DNA of 64,000 bases from an uncultured Rhodocyclaceae bacterium. Its GTDB lineage: Bacteria > Pseudomonadota > Gammaproteobacteria > Burkholderiales > Rhodocyclaceae. The position numbers were made by a program, and so were the translations under genes. Every line of letters starts with the position of its first letter. Within the stretch, counting starts at the first letter, position 1. The DNA lies in assembly GCA_907163075.1 (NCBI GenBank), contig CAJQTY010000001.1:248001-312000 (forward strand). The letters are read 5' to 3'. The notes below the pieces were generated by a model that ran no database searches, was not told where the DNA came from, and saw only the letters and a program-made list of their open reading frames with translations. Below, piece after piece: positions 1 through 12,431 of the stretch.

Positions 1-158
1 GACGGTGCCGTCGTCTGATCGTCCGAGCAGCATTGATTGTTGGCCGCGGGCGCCCTGGTCGGCGCACGTCTTGTGTGTTCTCTTTATAGTTGCGGAGACA
101 GGACAGAGAGGACAGAGCGCAGGTCGGTCGACATCGATCCGGCGCTCGTTTTCAACAC

Positions 159-479
159 TCAAAGCGCAAAAACGTGCTTGATGCGTAGCGTCTTCTTTTC
201 TTCGATCAAGCCAATGAGCCGGTCGATATTGACATGTTTTCCCGGATGCGCCCTTGCATCCTCGGTATGCTCGGCAAAAAGCTCCAGCCCCTTCTTTGCC
301 GCATCTGGAGTGATGGCGCCGTAAGTCTGCGCCAGATGGTTATAGACCGCCAGCGAACCCTGGCTGCCCGTCTTGTTCTCGATTGCGACGAGCACATTCC
401 CCTCGGCATCGAGCAGCTTGATCGCCGCCAGATGGGAAATCCCCGGCAATTTCTTAAGATTTTCAGCGAATTGCGACAC
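159..479 (-). CDS. DUF2322-like small conserved protein
   Basis: The product is 106 aa with no signal peptide or membrane segment. It is a mixed alpha/beta cytosolic protein that resembles the DUF2322 family of short beta/gammaproteobacterial proteins; this is from memory of the family, not a search. No catalytic motif is evident and no function is known. The start is GTG at 479, chosen because AAGGAG lies about 8 nt upstream. It follows the small zinc-ribbon gene by 57 nt on the same strand, so it may be the last gene of a purB transcript. Confidence 0.7.
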   Translation of the reverse strand: MSQFAENLKKLPGISHLAAIKLLDAEGNVLVAIENKTGSQGSLAVYNHLAQTYGAITPDAAKKGLELFAEHTEDARAHPGKHVNIDRLIGLIEEKKTLRIKHVFAL

Positions 480-536
480 GTATCCGGCTCCTTGTCATTT
501 CTTCATTTCTTCATTTCTTCATTTCGTTTTTTTCGA

Positions 537-829
537 TCATTGCCGACCGCGCTGACGAATCATTCCCCACATCAGCCCCGTCGTCATACACGTCACCACC
601 ACGCCGAACGCCCGGCCCCAGGTGGCTCGCTCCGGGCCGAGAAGCGCCGACCACAGGCCGGCGATCAGTGCTCCGATGAGCAGGCCGAACAGGCCGCCAA
701 GCAGCGCGCCACGCGTGATCGCCGCCTGGCGTCCTGCGCTGCCGCAGCAGTGGGGACAATAGATCGAGCCATTGGGCACATCCCGCCCGCAGCCCGGACA
801 GGCAACGACGGATGGGATCCCGTGATCCA

Positions 830-830
<1 letters not shown>
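537..830 (-). CDS. Zinc-ribbon membrane protein, 97 aa
   Basis: The N-terminus holds a zinc ribbon of two CxxC pairs (CPGCG and CPHCC). It is followed by two hydrophobic, glycine-rich segments (about residues 38-58 and 70-90), so this looks like a small inner-membrane protein with a cytoplasmic metal-binding head. A longer reading to 875 exists, but the ATG at 830 overlaps the purB stop by one base (TGATG), which is typical translational coupling, so that start was chosen. Function is unknown. Confidence 0.65.
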
Positions 831-2920
<2,090 letters not shown>

Positions 2921-2953
2921 TCACGCGCGGCCTGGCAAATCGCCGATAGCCGT

Positions 2954-2980
2954 AAAAGAGCCGCGCCATGCGGCTCTTTT
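2954..2980. terminator. Bidirectional rho-independent terminator
   Basis: An 11-bp perfect stem, AAAAGAGCCGC paired with GCGGCTCTTTT, encloses a 5-nt loop. It has A and T tracts on the two sides and lies between the convergent GST and EamA genes, so it can stop transcription from both. Confidence 0.9.
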
Positions 2981-3002
2981 CACTTGTTGTATGGCGCTAA
3001 AC

Positions 3003-3905
3003 TTAGCCCCCTTCGCCGCGTGCGGCCAGGTAGATGCCGAAAAGCAGCAGAACGAAGCCGATGCTTTGCACGAGCGCAAAGGATTCGCCGAAGAATATCC
3101 AGGCCATCGCCGCGCTGCCGACCGGCTCGCCGAGCGTGACGACAGCGACGAAGGTCGGCGAAACGTGTTTCAGCGACCAGTTGTAAGCCGTATGGCCGAG
3201 CAGTTGCGGACCCAGCGCCATGCCGACGGCCACCAGATAGGCCGGGGCGCTGTAGCCGGTGAGCGGAATCCCTGCCCCCTGGCACGCCAGCAACAGAAAA
3301 ATCGCCGCCATGCCATAGGCCAGCCAGACATAGGCCGGCAACGGCAAATCGGCGCGCAGGCGGCGGCCGATCAGCAGATAGGCCGAAAAACACCAGCTAC
3401 CGACGAGTGCCAGGAAATTGCCAAGGAGCGGGTTACTCCCCGACACGCTGCTCCGGCTGTCGCTCCAGAAAATCAGCAGGCTGCCGGAAAGCGAAAGAAC
3501 GATGCCGAAAGTCATCAGCCGCCCGGGCCGGTCGCCGAACAGCACGAAGGAAGCGATACCGATCCACAGCAGATTGGTCGTCACCAGCGCTGTGCTGCTG
3601 GCCACCGAGGTGTACTCGAGCGAACTGATCCAGGTCGCGAAATGGAGCGCGAGAAAGAAGCCGGCACCGAGCGTGAGCAGGGCCTGCCGCCGGTTCATGG
3701 CGAGCAGCGCGCGCCGCGAGTGCCAGAGCGCGAAAGGCGTGATGACGAGCGCGGCCAGGCCCAGCCGCAGCGCGGCGATAGCCAGCGAAGGCAGGCCGTA
3801 ACCCTGGGCAAAGCGGGCCAGGATGGCACCGCAGGAAACGGCGGCCAGGCCGATGCCGAGAACCACGAAGGGCAGCCAGCGTGCCGATGCGGCGGGTTCG
3901 GACAT
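3003..3905 (-). CDS. EamA/DMT-family membrane transporter
   Basis: A 300-aa protein with about ten hydrophobic helices arranged as two EamA repeats of five helices each, the usual drug/metabolite transporter architecture. Such proteins export amino acids or other metabolites; the substrate cannot be read from sequence. The open frame extends to 4091, but that extension is low-complexity and overlaps livF. ATG 3905 starts MSEPAASARWLPF directly before the first helix. It lies 22 nt downstream of livF on the same strand and may be its last co-transcribed gene. Confidence 0.85.
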   Translation of the reverse strand: MSEPAASARWLPFVVLGIGLAAVSCGAILARFAQGYGLPSLAIAALRLGLAALVITPFALWHSRRALLAMNRRQALLTLGAGFFLALHFATWISSLEYTSVASSTALVTTNLLWIGIASFVLFGDRPGRLMTFGIVLSLSGSLLIFWSDSRSSVSGSNPLLGNFLALVGSWCFSAYLLIGRRLRADLPLPAYVWLAYGMAAIFLLLACQGAGIPLTGYSAPAYLVAVGMALGPQLLGHTAYNWSLKHVSPTFVAVVTLGEPVGSAAMAWIFFGESFALVQSIGFVLLLFGIYLAARGEGG

Positions 3906-3927
3906 GTCTTGTTCCGGCACCGGCGGC

Positions 3928-4671
3928 TCAGCCAGGCGCGCTGCAGTTGTCCGTTGCCACGTGCCCGCCTTCGAGATAGGCGGCACGCACCTCGGGGCTG
4001 GCGAGCAACTCCCTGCCGCTGCCGGACAGGATGATCTGCCCGTGCTGCAGGACGTAGGCCCGGTGCGCCGCACGCAGGGCGTGATGGGCATTCTGCTCGA
4101 CGAGCAGGATGGTCATCCCGTGATCGCGGTTCAGTTCGCGCACGATCTGAAAAATCTTCTTGATGTAGAGCGGGGCGAGGCCCAGCGACGGCTCGTCGAG
4201 CAGCAGCAGCTTGGGCCGGGCCATCAGCGCCCGGGCGATGGCCAGCATCTGCTGCTCCCCGCCGGAGAGCGTTCCGGCGCGCTGTTCGCATCGTTCCTCA
4301 AGGATAGGGAAGAGCGCGAACATGCGTTTCAGGTCGACGTCGAGGTTGGCCGGGTCGGCCAGCACCGCGCCCATCTGCAGGTTTTCCATCACACTCATGC
4401 GCGAAAAGATGCGCCGGCCTTCCGGCACCAGCGCGATACCGCGGCGCGAAATAGCATGCGTCGGCAGGCGCGTGATGTCCTCGCCGTCGAAGATGATGCG
4501 CCCCGCCGAGGCTGGCGGCTGGCCGAACAGCGACATCAGCAGCGTCGATTTGCCAGCTCCGTTGGCCCCGATCAGGGTCACCACTTCGCCGACCTGTACC
4601 GAAACCTCGACTCCCTTGAGCGCGTGGATCGGGCCATAGTGGGCGTGCACACCCGCCAGTTGCAGCATCAT
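3928..4671 (-). CDS. livF: Branched-chain amino acid-type ABC transporter ATPase LivF
   Basis: A 247-aa ABC ATPase with Walker A GANGAGKST (near residue 40), signature LSGGEQQM, Walker B LLLLDEPSLGLAP and the H-loop region, all typical of LivF. It energises a HAAT-family importer together with LivG on the LivHM membrane pair. ATG 4671 overlaps the livG stop (ATGA); a second ATG follows immediately at 4668. The longer frame upstream is livG read in another phase. The C-terminus is about ten residues longer than E. coli LivF. Confidence 0.93.
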   Translation of the reverse strand: MMLQLAGVHAHYGPIHALKGVEVSVQVGEVVTLIGANGAGKSTLLMSLFGQPPASAGRIIFDGEDITRLPTHAISRRGIALVPEGRRIFSRMSVMENLQMGAVLADPANLDVDLKRMFALFPILEERCEQRAGTLSGGEQQMLAIARALMARPKLLLLDEPSLGLAPLYIKKIFQIVRELNRDHGMTILLVEQNAHHALRAAHRAYVLQHGQIILSGSGRELLASPEVRAAYLEGGHVATDNCSAPG

Positions 4672-5501
4672 GGGCCGACCTCCGCGTGCAGTTCCTCGTC
4701 GGCGTCTTCCTCGCCAAGATAGGCTTTGATGACATTCCGATCGTTGCGGATTTCCAGCGGCGACCCCTCGGCGATCTTGCGCCCGTAGTTGAGCACGCAA
4801 ATGTGGTCGGACACCCTCATGACCACGCTCATGTCGTGCTCGATGAGCAGGATGCTGATGCCCTCGTCGTTCGCCAGGTGCATCAGTAGATCGTTGAGCT
4901 CCGCCGATTCGCGCGGGTTGAGGCCGGCCGCTGGCTCGTCGAGGCAGAGCAGGATCGGATCGACGCACAGCGCCCGTGCAATTTCGATGCGCCGCTGCGT
5001 GCCGTAGGGCAAATCGCCGGCCGCGTTGTCCGCCTTGTCGATCAGGTTCAGCCGCTTCAGCCAGCCGACGGCCTTGTCCATGGCACGGGCTTCGGCCTGG
5101 CAGTACGACGGCAGACCGAGGAGGCCAGCGATCGAAAAGGCCGAGGCCGCCTGCAGCCTGTTGTGCTGGGCAACGATCAGGTTCTCCAGCACCGTCATCC
5201 TGGGGAACAGGCGGATGTTCTGGAAGGTGCGCACCACTTGTGCCGTGCGCGCCACCTGATAGCTGGCCAGGGTTTCCAGGCGCAAGGTGCCGCGCTGCGG
5301 GTGATTGAGGCGCACGCTACCGACGGTCGGCTTGTAAAAACCGGTCAGGCAGTTGAAAAAAGTCGTCTTGCCGGCGCCGTTCGGGCCGATGACGGCAGTA
5401 ATCTTGCCCGCCGGCACGTCGAGCGAGAGGTCGTCGATGGCAGTCAGACCGCCGAAGCGCATGCTCAGGCGTTCGACGCTGAGAATCGGCTCGTGGCTCA
5501 T
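4668..5501 (-). CDS. livG: Branched-chain amino acid-type ABC transporter ATPase LivG
   Basis: A 277-aa ATPase with Walker A GPNGAGKTT, a LivG-type insert before the signature (here YGTQRRIEIARAL in place of a classic LSGGQ), Walker B ILLCLDEPAAGLNP and H-loop IEHDMSVV. It is the partner of LivF in the heterodimeric nucleotide-binding unit. ATG 5501 overlaps the livM stop by four bases (ATGA). The in-frame region upstream to 5867 is the livM coding sequence in another frame. Confidence 0.93.
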   Translation of the reverse strand: MSHEPILSVERLSMRFGGLTAIDDLSLDVPAGKITAVIGPNGAGKTTFFNCLTGFYKPTVGSVRLNHPQRGTLRLETLASYQVARTAQVVRTFQNIRLFPRMTVLENLIVAQHNRLQAASAFSIAGLLGLPSYCQAEARAMDKAVGWLKRLNLIDKADNAAGDLPYGTQRRIEIARALCVDPILLCLDEPAAGLNPRESAELNDLLMHLANDEGISILLIEHDMSVVMRVSDHICVLNYGRKIAEGSPLEIRNDRNVIKAYLGEEDADEELHAEVGP

Positions 5502-6810
5502 GCGCCGCCTCCCGGTGCCGCATAGCGCAGCGTCGGCTCGCGCTGCGACAGGATGCCGGCCGGTTTCCAGATCATGATCAGGATCATCGCTGTACCGAAC
5601 AGCAGCATGCGGTATTCGGCGAAGTCGCGCCCGAGTTCCGGCAGCAGCACCAGCACCAGCGACGCGAGCACGACGCCGAGTTGGCTGCCCATGCCGCCGA
5701 GCACGACGATGGCCAGGATGATCGCCGATTCGTTGAAGGTGAATGACTCCGGCGAGATGAAACCCTGGCGCGCGGCAAAGAAAACGCCGGCAAAGCCGCC
5801 GAGCATGGCGCCCAGGGCGAAGGCCGAGAGCTTGACGTTGGTCACGTTCATGCCCATCGCCTTGCACGCGATTTCATCCTCGCGCATGGCTTCCCAGGCG
5901 CGCCCGACCGGCAACCGGCGCAGGCGGGTAACGAACAGGTTGGTGAGCAGCGCCAGGGCCAGGATCAGGTAGTAGAGGAAGACGATGCGCTGCGCCGGCG
6001 AGTACTCCAGCCCGAAAAACGAGGCGAAGGTCGGCGTATCGCCGGGCGGCTTGAACGGCAGGCCGAAGAAGGATGGCCGCGGAATCGAGGCGATGCCGTT
6101 GGGACCGCCCGAGAAGGCCGTCCAATTGACCAGGATAACGCGGATGATTTCGCCGAAACCCAGCGTGACGATGGCCAGGTAATCGCCGCGCAGGCGCAGC
6201 GTCGGCCAGCCCAGGATCAGGCCGAAACTGGCCGTAATCGCACCGGCAACCGGCAGCGCCTGCCAGAAGCCCCAGCCGAACTGCGTCGACAGCAAGGCAT
6301 AGCTATAGGCGCCGACGGCGTAGAAGGCGACGTAGCCAAGATCGAGCAGGCCGGCAAGGCCGACGACGACGTTTAGCCCCCAGCCGAGCATGACGTAAAT
6401 GAGTACCGTGGTGGCCGTATCGACGACGTAACGGTTATCGGCATAAACGACCGGCAGCGCCAGCGCGATGCCGAGCGCCAGCCAGCCGACGAGGACGAGG
6501 ATTTTGCCGTGGCTTTTACTCGCACTGTGACTGCCCGCACCGGCCGCGCCGGACGCACGTTCGAGCGCGGTACGGCGTTTTTTCAGACGGTCGAAAACGA
6601 AACGCAGAACCAGGCGGCCAAAAAAGGCGGTGGCGACAAACGCCAGCAGGGTCGGCCAGCGCGTCGCGACGCGCAGCGCCCCGCCCTGGTCGACGGTCGT
6701 CAGGCCGATCATCGGAACGCCGAGCAGCAAGGCGACCAGGGCGACGCCGACGGCATCCCGGAAGCGCTCGGCCGGAGTCGGCGCGCCAGCGGCGGAGACA
6801 AGCGCCGACA

Positions 6811-6811
<1 letters not shown>
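5498..6811 (-). CDS. livM: Branched-chain amino acid-type ABC permease LivM
   Basis: A 437-aa polytopic membrane protein with two N-terminal extra helices and a charged loop (about residues 75-105), then the conserved permease core. Diagnostic stretches include GLAGLLDLGYVAFYAVGAY, LRLRGDYLAIVTLGFGEI and the EAA-like GRAWEAMREDEIACKAMG that contacts the ATPases. It forms the translocation channel with LivH. The start overlaps the livH stop by one base (TGATG). Length matches E. coli LivM (425 aa). Confidence 0.94.
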
Positions 6812-7725
<914 letters not shown>

Positions 7726-7753
7726 AAATCTCCTTGTTTTTTTGCGCGCAACC

Positions 7754-10700
7754 CTAAGCCTCGCCCTCGTCCAGAGACATCAGCCCGGCGTTGCCGCCGG
7801 CGGCCGTGGTGTCGACCGACAGCGTGCGTTCGCAGGCAAAGCGGTACAGGTAGTGCGGCCCGCCGGCTTTCGGGCCGGTACCGGAAAGGCCTTCGCCGCC
7901 GAACGGCTGAACGCCGACGACGGCGCCGATGATGTTGCGATTGACATAGGTGTTGCCGACGTGCAGGCGCCGTGTGATGCGCCGGACCGTCTCGTCGATG
8001 CGGCTGTGGATGCCCAGCGTCAGGCCGTAACCGGTATCGGCGATGGCCGCGCAGACCTGGTCCAGATCTTCGGCGCGCCAGCGGATAAGGTGCAGGATGG
8101 GGCCGAAGACTTCGCGCTCGAGGCGCGCCAGGTCGTCGATCTCGTACGCGCGCGGGGCAAAGAACGTACCCTGGCTGGTGGCTTCCTCGTCCAGGCTACA
8201 GGTGTGGATCGGCGTCGCGAAGCTGTCCAGCGTGCGGCTGTGCTTCTCCAGCAACTGCCGCGCCTCGTCGTCGATGACCGGGCCGACGTCGGTACGGATG
8301 TCCGCCGGATGGCCGATGCGCAGCTCCTGCATGGCGCCACGCAGCATGGCGATGACCTTGTCGGCGATATCGGACTGCACGAACAGCACGCGCAGCGCCG
8401 AACAGCGCTGGCCCGCCGAATTGAAGGCCGACGCCACGACGTCGCGAACGAGTTGCTCGGGGAGCGCCGACGAATCGGCGATCAGCGCGTTCTGGCCACC
8501 CGTCTCGGCGATCAGCGGAACGATGGGGCCCGGCCTGTCGGCCAGTGAGCGGGCGATCAGCCGCGCGACTTCGGTCGAGCCGGTGAAGGCCACGCCGGCG
8601 CAGCGGCGGTCGGCCACCAGCGCGCCGCCGATGCGGCCGTCGCCGGGCAGGAAGGCCAGCGCGTCGGCGGGAACGCCGGCCTGGTGCAGGACCTGGACCG
8701 CCAGAGCGGCAACCAGAGGTGTCTGCTCGGCCGGCTTGGCGACGACGGTGTTGCCCGCCGCCAGCGCCGCAGTGACCTGGCCGACAAAAATGGCCAGAGG
8801 GAAATTCCACGGGCTGATGCAGACGAAGACGCCACGCCCGTGCAGCGACAGCGTGTTGCGTTCGCCGGTCGGCCCCGGCAGCACGATCGGTTCGGCAAAT
8901 TTTTCGCGCGCCTGGCCGGCGTAATAACGACAGAAATCAATCGCCTCGCGCGTTTCGGCAAGCGCATCGGCCGGCGTGCGCCCGCCTTCGCGGACGATCA
9001 GCGCGACGAATTCGAGTTGCCGGCGCTGCAGCATGTCGGACGCGCGCTCGAGAACGGCGGCGCGTTCCGCGCCACCAGCGGTTTCCCAAGCGGCGAAAGC
9101 GGCCTGCGCGGCGAGCATGGCCTTGCCGACGTGTTCGGTGCCGGCGTCGATGACCTGGCCGACGATATCGCGCCGGTCGGCCGGCGAACGGATCGGCCGC
9201 TCCTGGCCAGCGAGCGGCTGGCCGCCAATGACTGGCGCGGCGCTATGGCGTGTGCCGGCGCTCAGTTCGATGGCCCGGCGCAAATCGTCGAGCGTGGCTT
9301 TATCATGCATGTCCAGTCCTTCACTGTTGGCGCGCTCGGCGCCAAAGAGATCACGGGGAAGCGGGATGCCGGGATGCGGCTTGACGACGAGCCGCGATAC
9401 GCGGTCGACCGGGTCGGCAAGCAGGGTTTCGATCGGCAGGTCGGCATCGGCGATGCGATTGACGAACGAGGAATTGGCGCCATTTTCGAGCAGGCGGCGC
9501 ACCAGGTAGGCGAGCAATTCTTCGTGGCTGCCGACCGGCGCGTAGATGCGGCAGGCGCGGTTCCACTTGTTCTTGCCGACCACTTCGTCGTACAACTCCT
9601 CGCCCATGCCGTGCAGGCGCTGGAATTCCCAGTCTTCGCAAGCCGCGCCGGAGGCGATCTCGGCGACCGCCGCCAGCGTGTGCGCGTTGTGCGTGGCAAA
9701 GCCGGGGTAAAAGGCGAGCGGGTCGGCGAACAGGCGCCGGGCGCAGGCCAGGTAGGAGACGTCGGTCGACGCCTTGCGCGTGAATACCGGGTAGGCGGCA
9801 AGCCCGCGTTCCTGCGCCATCTTGATTTCGGCGTCCCAGTAGGCGCCCTTGACCAGGCGGATCATCAGCCGGCGGCTGGCGCGGTGGGCCAGGTCGGCGA
9901 GCCAGTCGAGAAGCGGCAGGGCGCGCTTCTGATACGACTGGACGGCGAGGCCGAAACCATCCCAGCCGGCGAGTTCGGAATCGAGCGCCAATGCTTCGAC
10001 GAGATCGAGGGAAATTTCCAGGCGATCCATTTCCTCGGAGTCGATGGTGAAGCCGATAGTGAGGCTCTTGGCCTTCAGCGCCAGCGCCTTGACCGCCGGC
10101 CACAGCTCGCGGCGCAGGCGCTCCTCGTTGGCCGTTTCGTAGCGCGGGTGCAGCGCCGAGAGCTTGATCGATACCGAGGGTGCTTCCAGCGCCGGCCGCC
10201 CGCCGGCTGCGGCGCCGATGGTCTCGATCGCCGACATGTAAGTTTCGAAATAACGCAGGGCGTCGGCACCGGTGCGCGCGGCCTCGCCGAGCATGTCGTA
10301 ACTGTGGCGGTAACCGGATTTCTCGGCGCCCTGCGCGCGCTCGATGGCTTCGCCGATGTGGCGCCCCATGACGAACTGGCGGCCGAGAATGCGCATGGCG
10401 GTGATTACCGCCTGCCGGATCACCGGTTCGCCGGCGCGGGCGACGAGGCGTTTGAAGGTACCGCCGAGATTGCGGTCGTCATTTTCCAGGTTGACGATGC
10501 GGCCGGTGAGCATGAGCGCCCAGGTGCCCGCGTTGACAAAGGTGCTGTGCGAGGCGCCAAGCCGTCTTTGCCACTCGGTGTGGCCGATCTTGTCGCGAAT
10601 CAGGAGGTCGACCGTGTCGCTATCGGGAATGCGCAGCAAGGCTTCGGCCATGCACATCAGAACGACGCCCTCGCGCGATGACAGGTCGTAGGTGTTGAGG

Positions 10701-10897
10701 AAGGCGTCAAGGCCCCCGGTCTTCAGGCGGCTGTCGCGAACGGTGCGCACCAGCGGCCGGGCGCGTTCGAGGATGCGCTGCTGTTCGGCCGGGGTAAACC
10801 GGGCCCGGCTGACGAGTTCGTTGACGATGCTCGTCTCGTCAGCCCGATAGGCGTCCCGCAGTGCCTGGCGTAGTGCGCTGGTCGTGTCGGTGCGCAT
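7754..10897 (-). CDS. putA: Bifunctional proline dehydrogenase / glutamate-semialdehyde dehydrogenase PutA
   Basis: PutA oxidises proline to P5C with FAD and then glutamate semialdehyde to glutamate with NAD+. The 1047-aa protein has an N-terminal arm (1-130), a proline dehydrogenase barrel (about 150-470, with RLVKGAYWDAEIK and RLHGMGEELYDEV) and an ALDH domain (about 540-1010, with FTGSTEVA and the catalytic Cys in SAGQRCSALR). It lacks the roughly 50-aa ribbon-helix-helix DNA-binding domain of E. coli PutA, so it should be an enzyme only and not a repressor. It sits between livK and livHMGF. Confidence 0.97.
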   Translation of the reverse strand: MRTDTTSALRQALRDAYRADETSIVNELVSRARFTPAEQQRILERARPLVRTVRDSRLKTGGLDAFLNTYDLSSREGVVLMCMAEALLRIPDSDTVDLLIRDKIGHTEWQRRLGASHSTFVNAGTWALMLTGRIVNLENDDRNLGGTFKRLVARAGEPVIRQAVITAMRILGRQFVMGRHIGEAIERAQGAEKSGYRHSYDMLGEAARTGADALRYFETYMSAIETIGAAAGGRPALEAPSVSIKLSALHPRYETANEERLRRELWPAVKALALKAKSLTIGFTIDSEEMDRLEISLDLVEALALDSELAGWDGFGLAVQSYQKRALPLLDWLADLAHRASRRLMIRLVKGAYWDAEIKMAQERGLAAYPVFTRKASTDVSYLACARRLFADPLAFYPGFATHNAHTLAAVAEIASGAACEDWEFQRLHGMGEELYDEVVGKNKWNRACRIYAPVGSHEELLAYLVRRLLENGANSSFVNRIADADLPIETLLADPVDRVSRLVVKPHPGIPLPRDLFGAERANSEGLDMHDKATLDDLRRAIELSAGTRHSAAPVIGGQPLAGQERPIRSPADRRDIVGQVIDAGTEHVGKAMLAAQAAFAAWETAGGAERAAVLERASDMLQRRQLEFVALIVREGGRTPADALAETREAIDFCRYYAGQAREKFAEPIVLPGPTGERNTLSLHGRGVFVCISPWNFPLAIFVGQVTAALAAGNTVVAKPAEQTPLVAALAVQVLHQAGVPADALAFLPGDGRIGGALVADRRCAGVAFTGSTEVARLIARSLADRPGPIVPLIAETGGQNALIADSSALPEQLVRDVVASAFNSAGQRCSALRVLFVQSDIADKVIAMLRGAMQELRIGHPADIRTDVGPVIDDEARQLLEKHSRTLDSFATPIHTCSLDEEATSQGTFFAPRAYEIDDLARLEREVFGPILHLIRWRAEDLDQVCAAIADTGYGLTLGIHSRIDETVRRITRRLHVGNTYVNRNIIGAVVGVQPFGGEGLSGTGPKAGGPHYLYRFACERTLSVDTTAAGGNAGLMSLDEGEA

Positions 10898-10976
10898 GCT
10901 GTTTCCAAATCAGTACGCGGTCTGCATGACCTGCAGGCCGCTGGATCGAAATGCCGGGTGGGATGCAAACCTGTCA

Positions 10977-11001
10977 GCGGACGGGCCACCGACCCGTCCG
11001 C
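10977..11001. other. GC-rich stem-loop between livK and putA
   Basis: A perfect 9-bp stem, GCGGACGGG paired with CCCGTCCGC, closes a 7-nt loop in the 153-bp spacer between livK and putA. There is no U-tract, so it is more likely a 3'-end stabiliser or processing element that lets livK exceed the downstream genes than a full terminator. Confidence 0.5.
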
Positions 11002-11050
11002 CGTATCCGGAGCGCCTCAGGACGGGCGGGCCGTCCGTCGCCGCGCCGGC

Positions 11051-12148
11051 TTAGTTCTTGACGTAGTCGTACTGACCGCCCTTCCACTGATAGACCATGA
11101 AGCCGGGCAGCTTGTTGTCGCCCTTGGCATCGAAGCTCAGCTTGCCGATGACGGTACTGAAGCTGCCGCCGCGCATCGTCTTCTCGAGGTCGTTGTATTT
11201 GGTGCTCTTGCCTTGCTCGGCGGCCTGTGCGAACAACTGCATGGCGGCGTAGGCGTACATCACGTAACCTTCCGGCTCGATCTTGGCATCGCGGAATTTC
11301 TTGACGACCTCGACCGCGTCCAGGTTCTTGCGCGGATCGGGCGCGAAGGTGAACAGCACGTTATCGGCATTGGCGCCGGCTGCCGTCACCAGCTCCGAGT
11401 TGGTCATCGTGTCGCCGCCCATCACCGTCAGCTTGAGGCCGGCTTGCTGGGCCTGACGCAGGATCAGCGCAACCTCGGTGTGGTAGCCGCCAAAGGCCAT
11501 GACGTCGACGCCCGCCGACTTGAGCTTGCTGACCAGGCCGGAGTAATCCTTCTCACCGGCGGTGATCGACTCGCGCAACGCGAGCTTGACCTTCTTGCCC
11601 TCGATGGCCTTGGCGATCTCGTCGGCGAGGCCCTTGCCGTAGGCGCTCTTGTCGTCGACAACGGCGATCTTCTTGTCCTTGAAGTGGTCGGCCAGGTAGC
11701 GGCCGGCCACCAGGCCCTGCTGGTCGTCACGGCCCATGATGCGGAAAATGTTCTTCAAACCGCGCTCGGTCACCTGCGGGTTGGTCGACACGGTAGCCAT
11801 CGGGATTTGCGATTCGTTGTAGACGTCCGACGCGGGAATGGTCGAACTGGAGCACCAGTGGCCGTGCATGAAAACGATCTTCTTGTTGACCATGGTGTTA
11901 GCCACCGACACGGCCTGCTTCGGATCGCAGGCATCGTCGCCGACTTCCAGCTTCAGCTTCTGACCGAGCACGCCGCCCTTGGCATTGATGTCGGCGATGG
12001 CCATTTCAGCGCCCTTGCGGATCTGGTCGCCGGCGGAGGCGTACTGGCCGGTCATCGGGCCGGCGATCGCCACCAGGTGCTCGGCCCAGGCGTTGCCGCC
12101 GACGAATGCCAGCAGACTGAATCCGGCGAGAAGGATGTTTTTGTTCAT
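11051..12148 (-). CDS. livK: Branched-chain amino acid-type ABC transporter binding protein
   Basis: A 365-aa periplasmic type I binding protein. It has a signal peptide (MNKNILLAGF to AWA, about 22 residues) followed by HLVAIAGPMTGQYASAGDQ, the start typical of LivK/LivJ. Two cysteines (in DDACD and HWCSS) sit where the LivK disulfide usually forms. ATG 12148 is chosen because GGAG lies about 8 nt upstream and a signal peptide begins there; the open frame to 12271 is not plausible. It precedes putA, suggesting proline or a related amino acid as ligand, but the family binds many substrates. Confidence 0.9.
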   Translation of the reverse strand: MNKNILLAGFSLLAFVGGNAWAEHLVAIAGPMTGQYASAGDQIRKGAEMAIADINAKGGVLGQKLKLEVGDDACDPKQAVSVANTMVNKKIVFMHGHWCSSSTIPASDVYNESQIPMATVSTNPQVTERGLKNIFRIMGRDDQQGLVAGRYLADHFKDKKIAVVDDKSAYGKGLADEIAKAIEGKKVKLALRESITAGEKDYSGLVSKLKSAGVDVMAFGGYHTEVALILRQAQQAGLKLTVMGGDTMTNSELVTAAGANADNVLFTFAPDPRKNLDAVEVVKKFRDAKIEPEGYVMYAYAAMQLFAQAAEQGKSTKYNDLEKTMRGGSFSTVIGKLSFDAKGDNKLPGFMVYQWKGGQYDYVKN

Positions 12149-12431
12149 TGGCTTGCTCCAGTAAAAGTGGTTTGATCGACGAAACCCGCCGCGAGGCCAC
12201 CGGCCCGCGCCAGTGTAGTCCATGCCCGCAGCGCGCGAATCCGGTTCGGCAAAGCATTCGCCATGCCACAAAATGATAACAATATAAATCGCGGTGTGGT
12301 GCGATAACTCGTGTCGCGGCGAACCGGAGCAGTAGCCAGGCGACCGACATCGCCGGAACCAATGTTGCGGCTGACGATCGGCCGTCGCCGCGGGATTGCC
12401 GGAATGAGGCGACGCGCCCCCGGCAAGGTGC

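Noticed and set aside
1-158. Possible truncated minus-strand gene beginning at ATG 33
   Set aside because: Only eleven codons remain before the window edge and no ribosome site precedes it, so it cannot be supported.
8684-10681. 665-codon plus-strand open frame
   Set aside because: It lies wholly antisense to putA, has no ribosome site or protein-family features, and arises from GC-rich codon bias.
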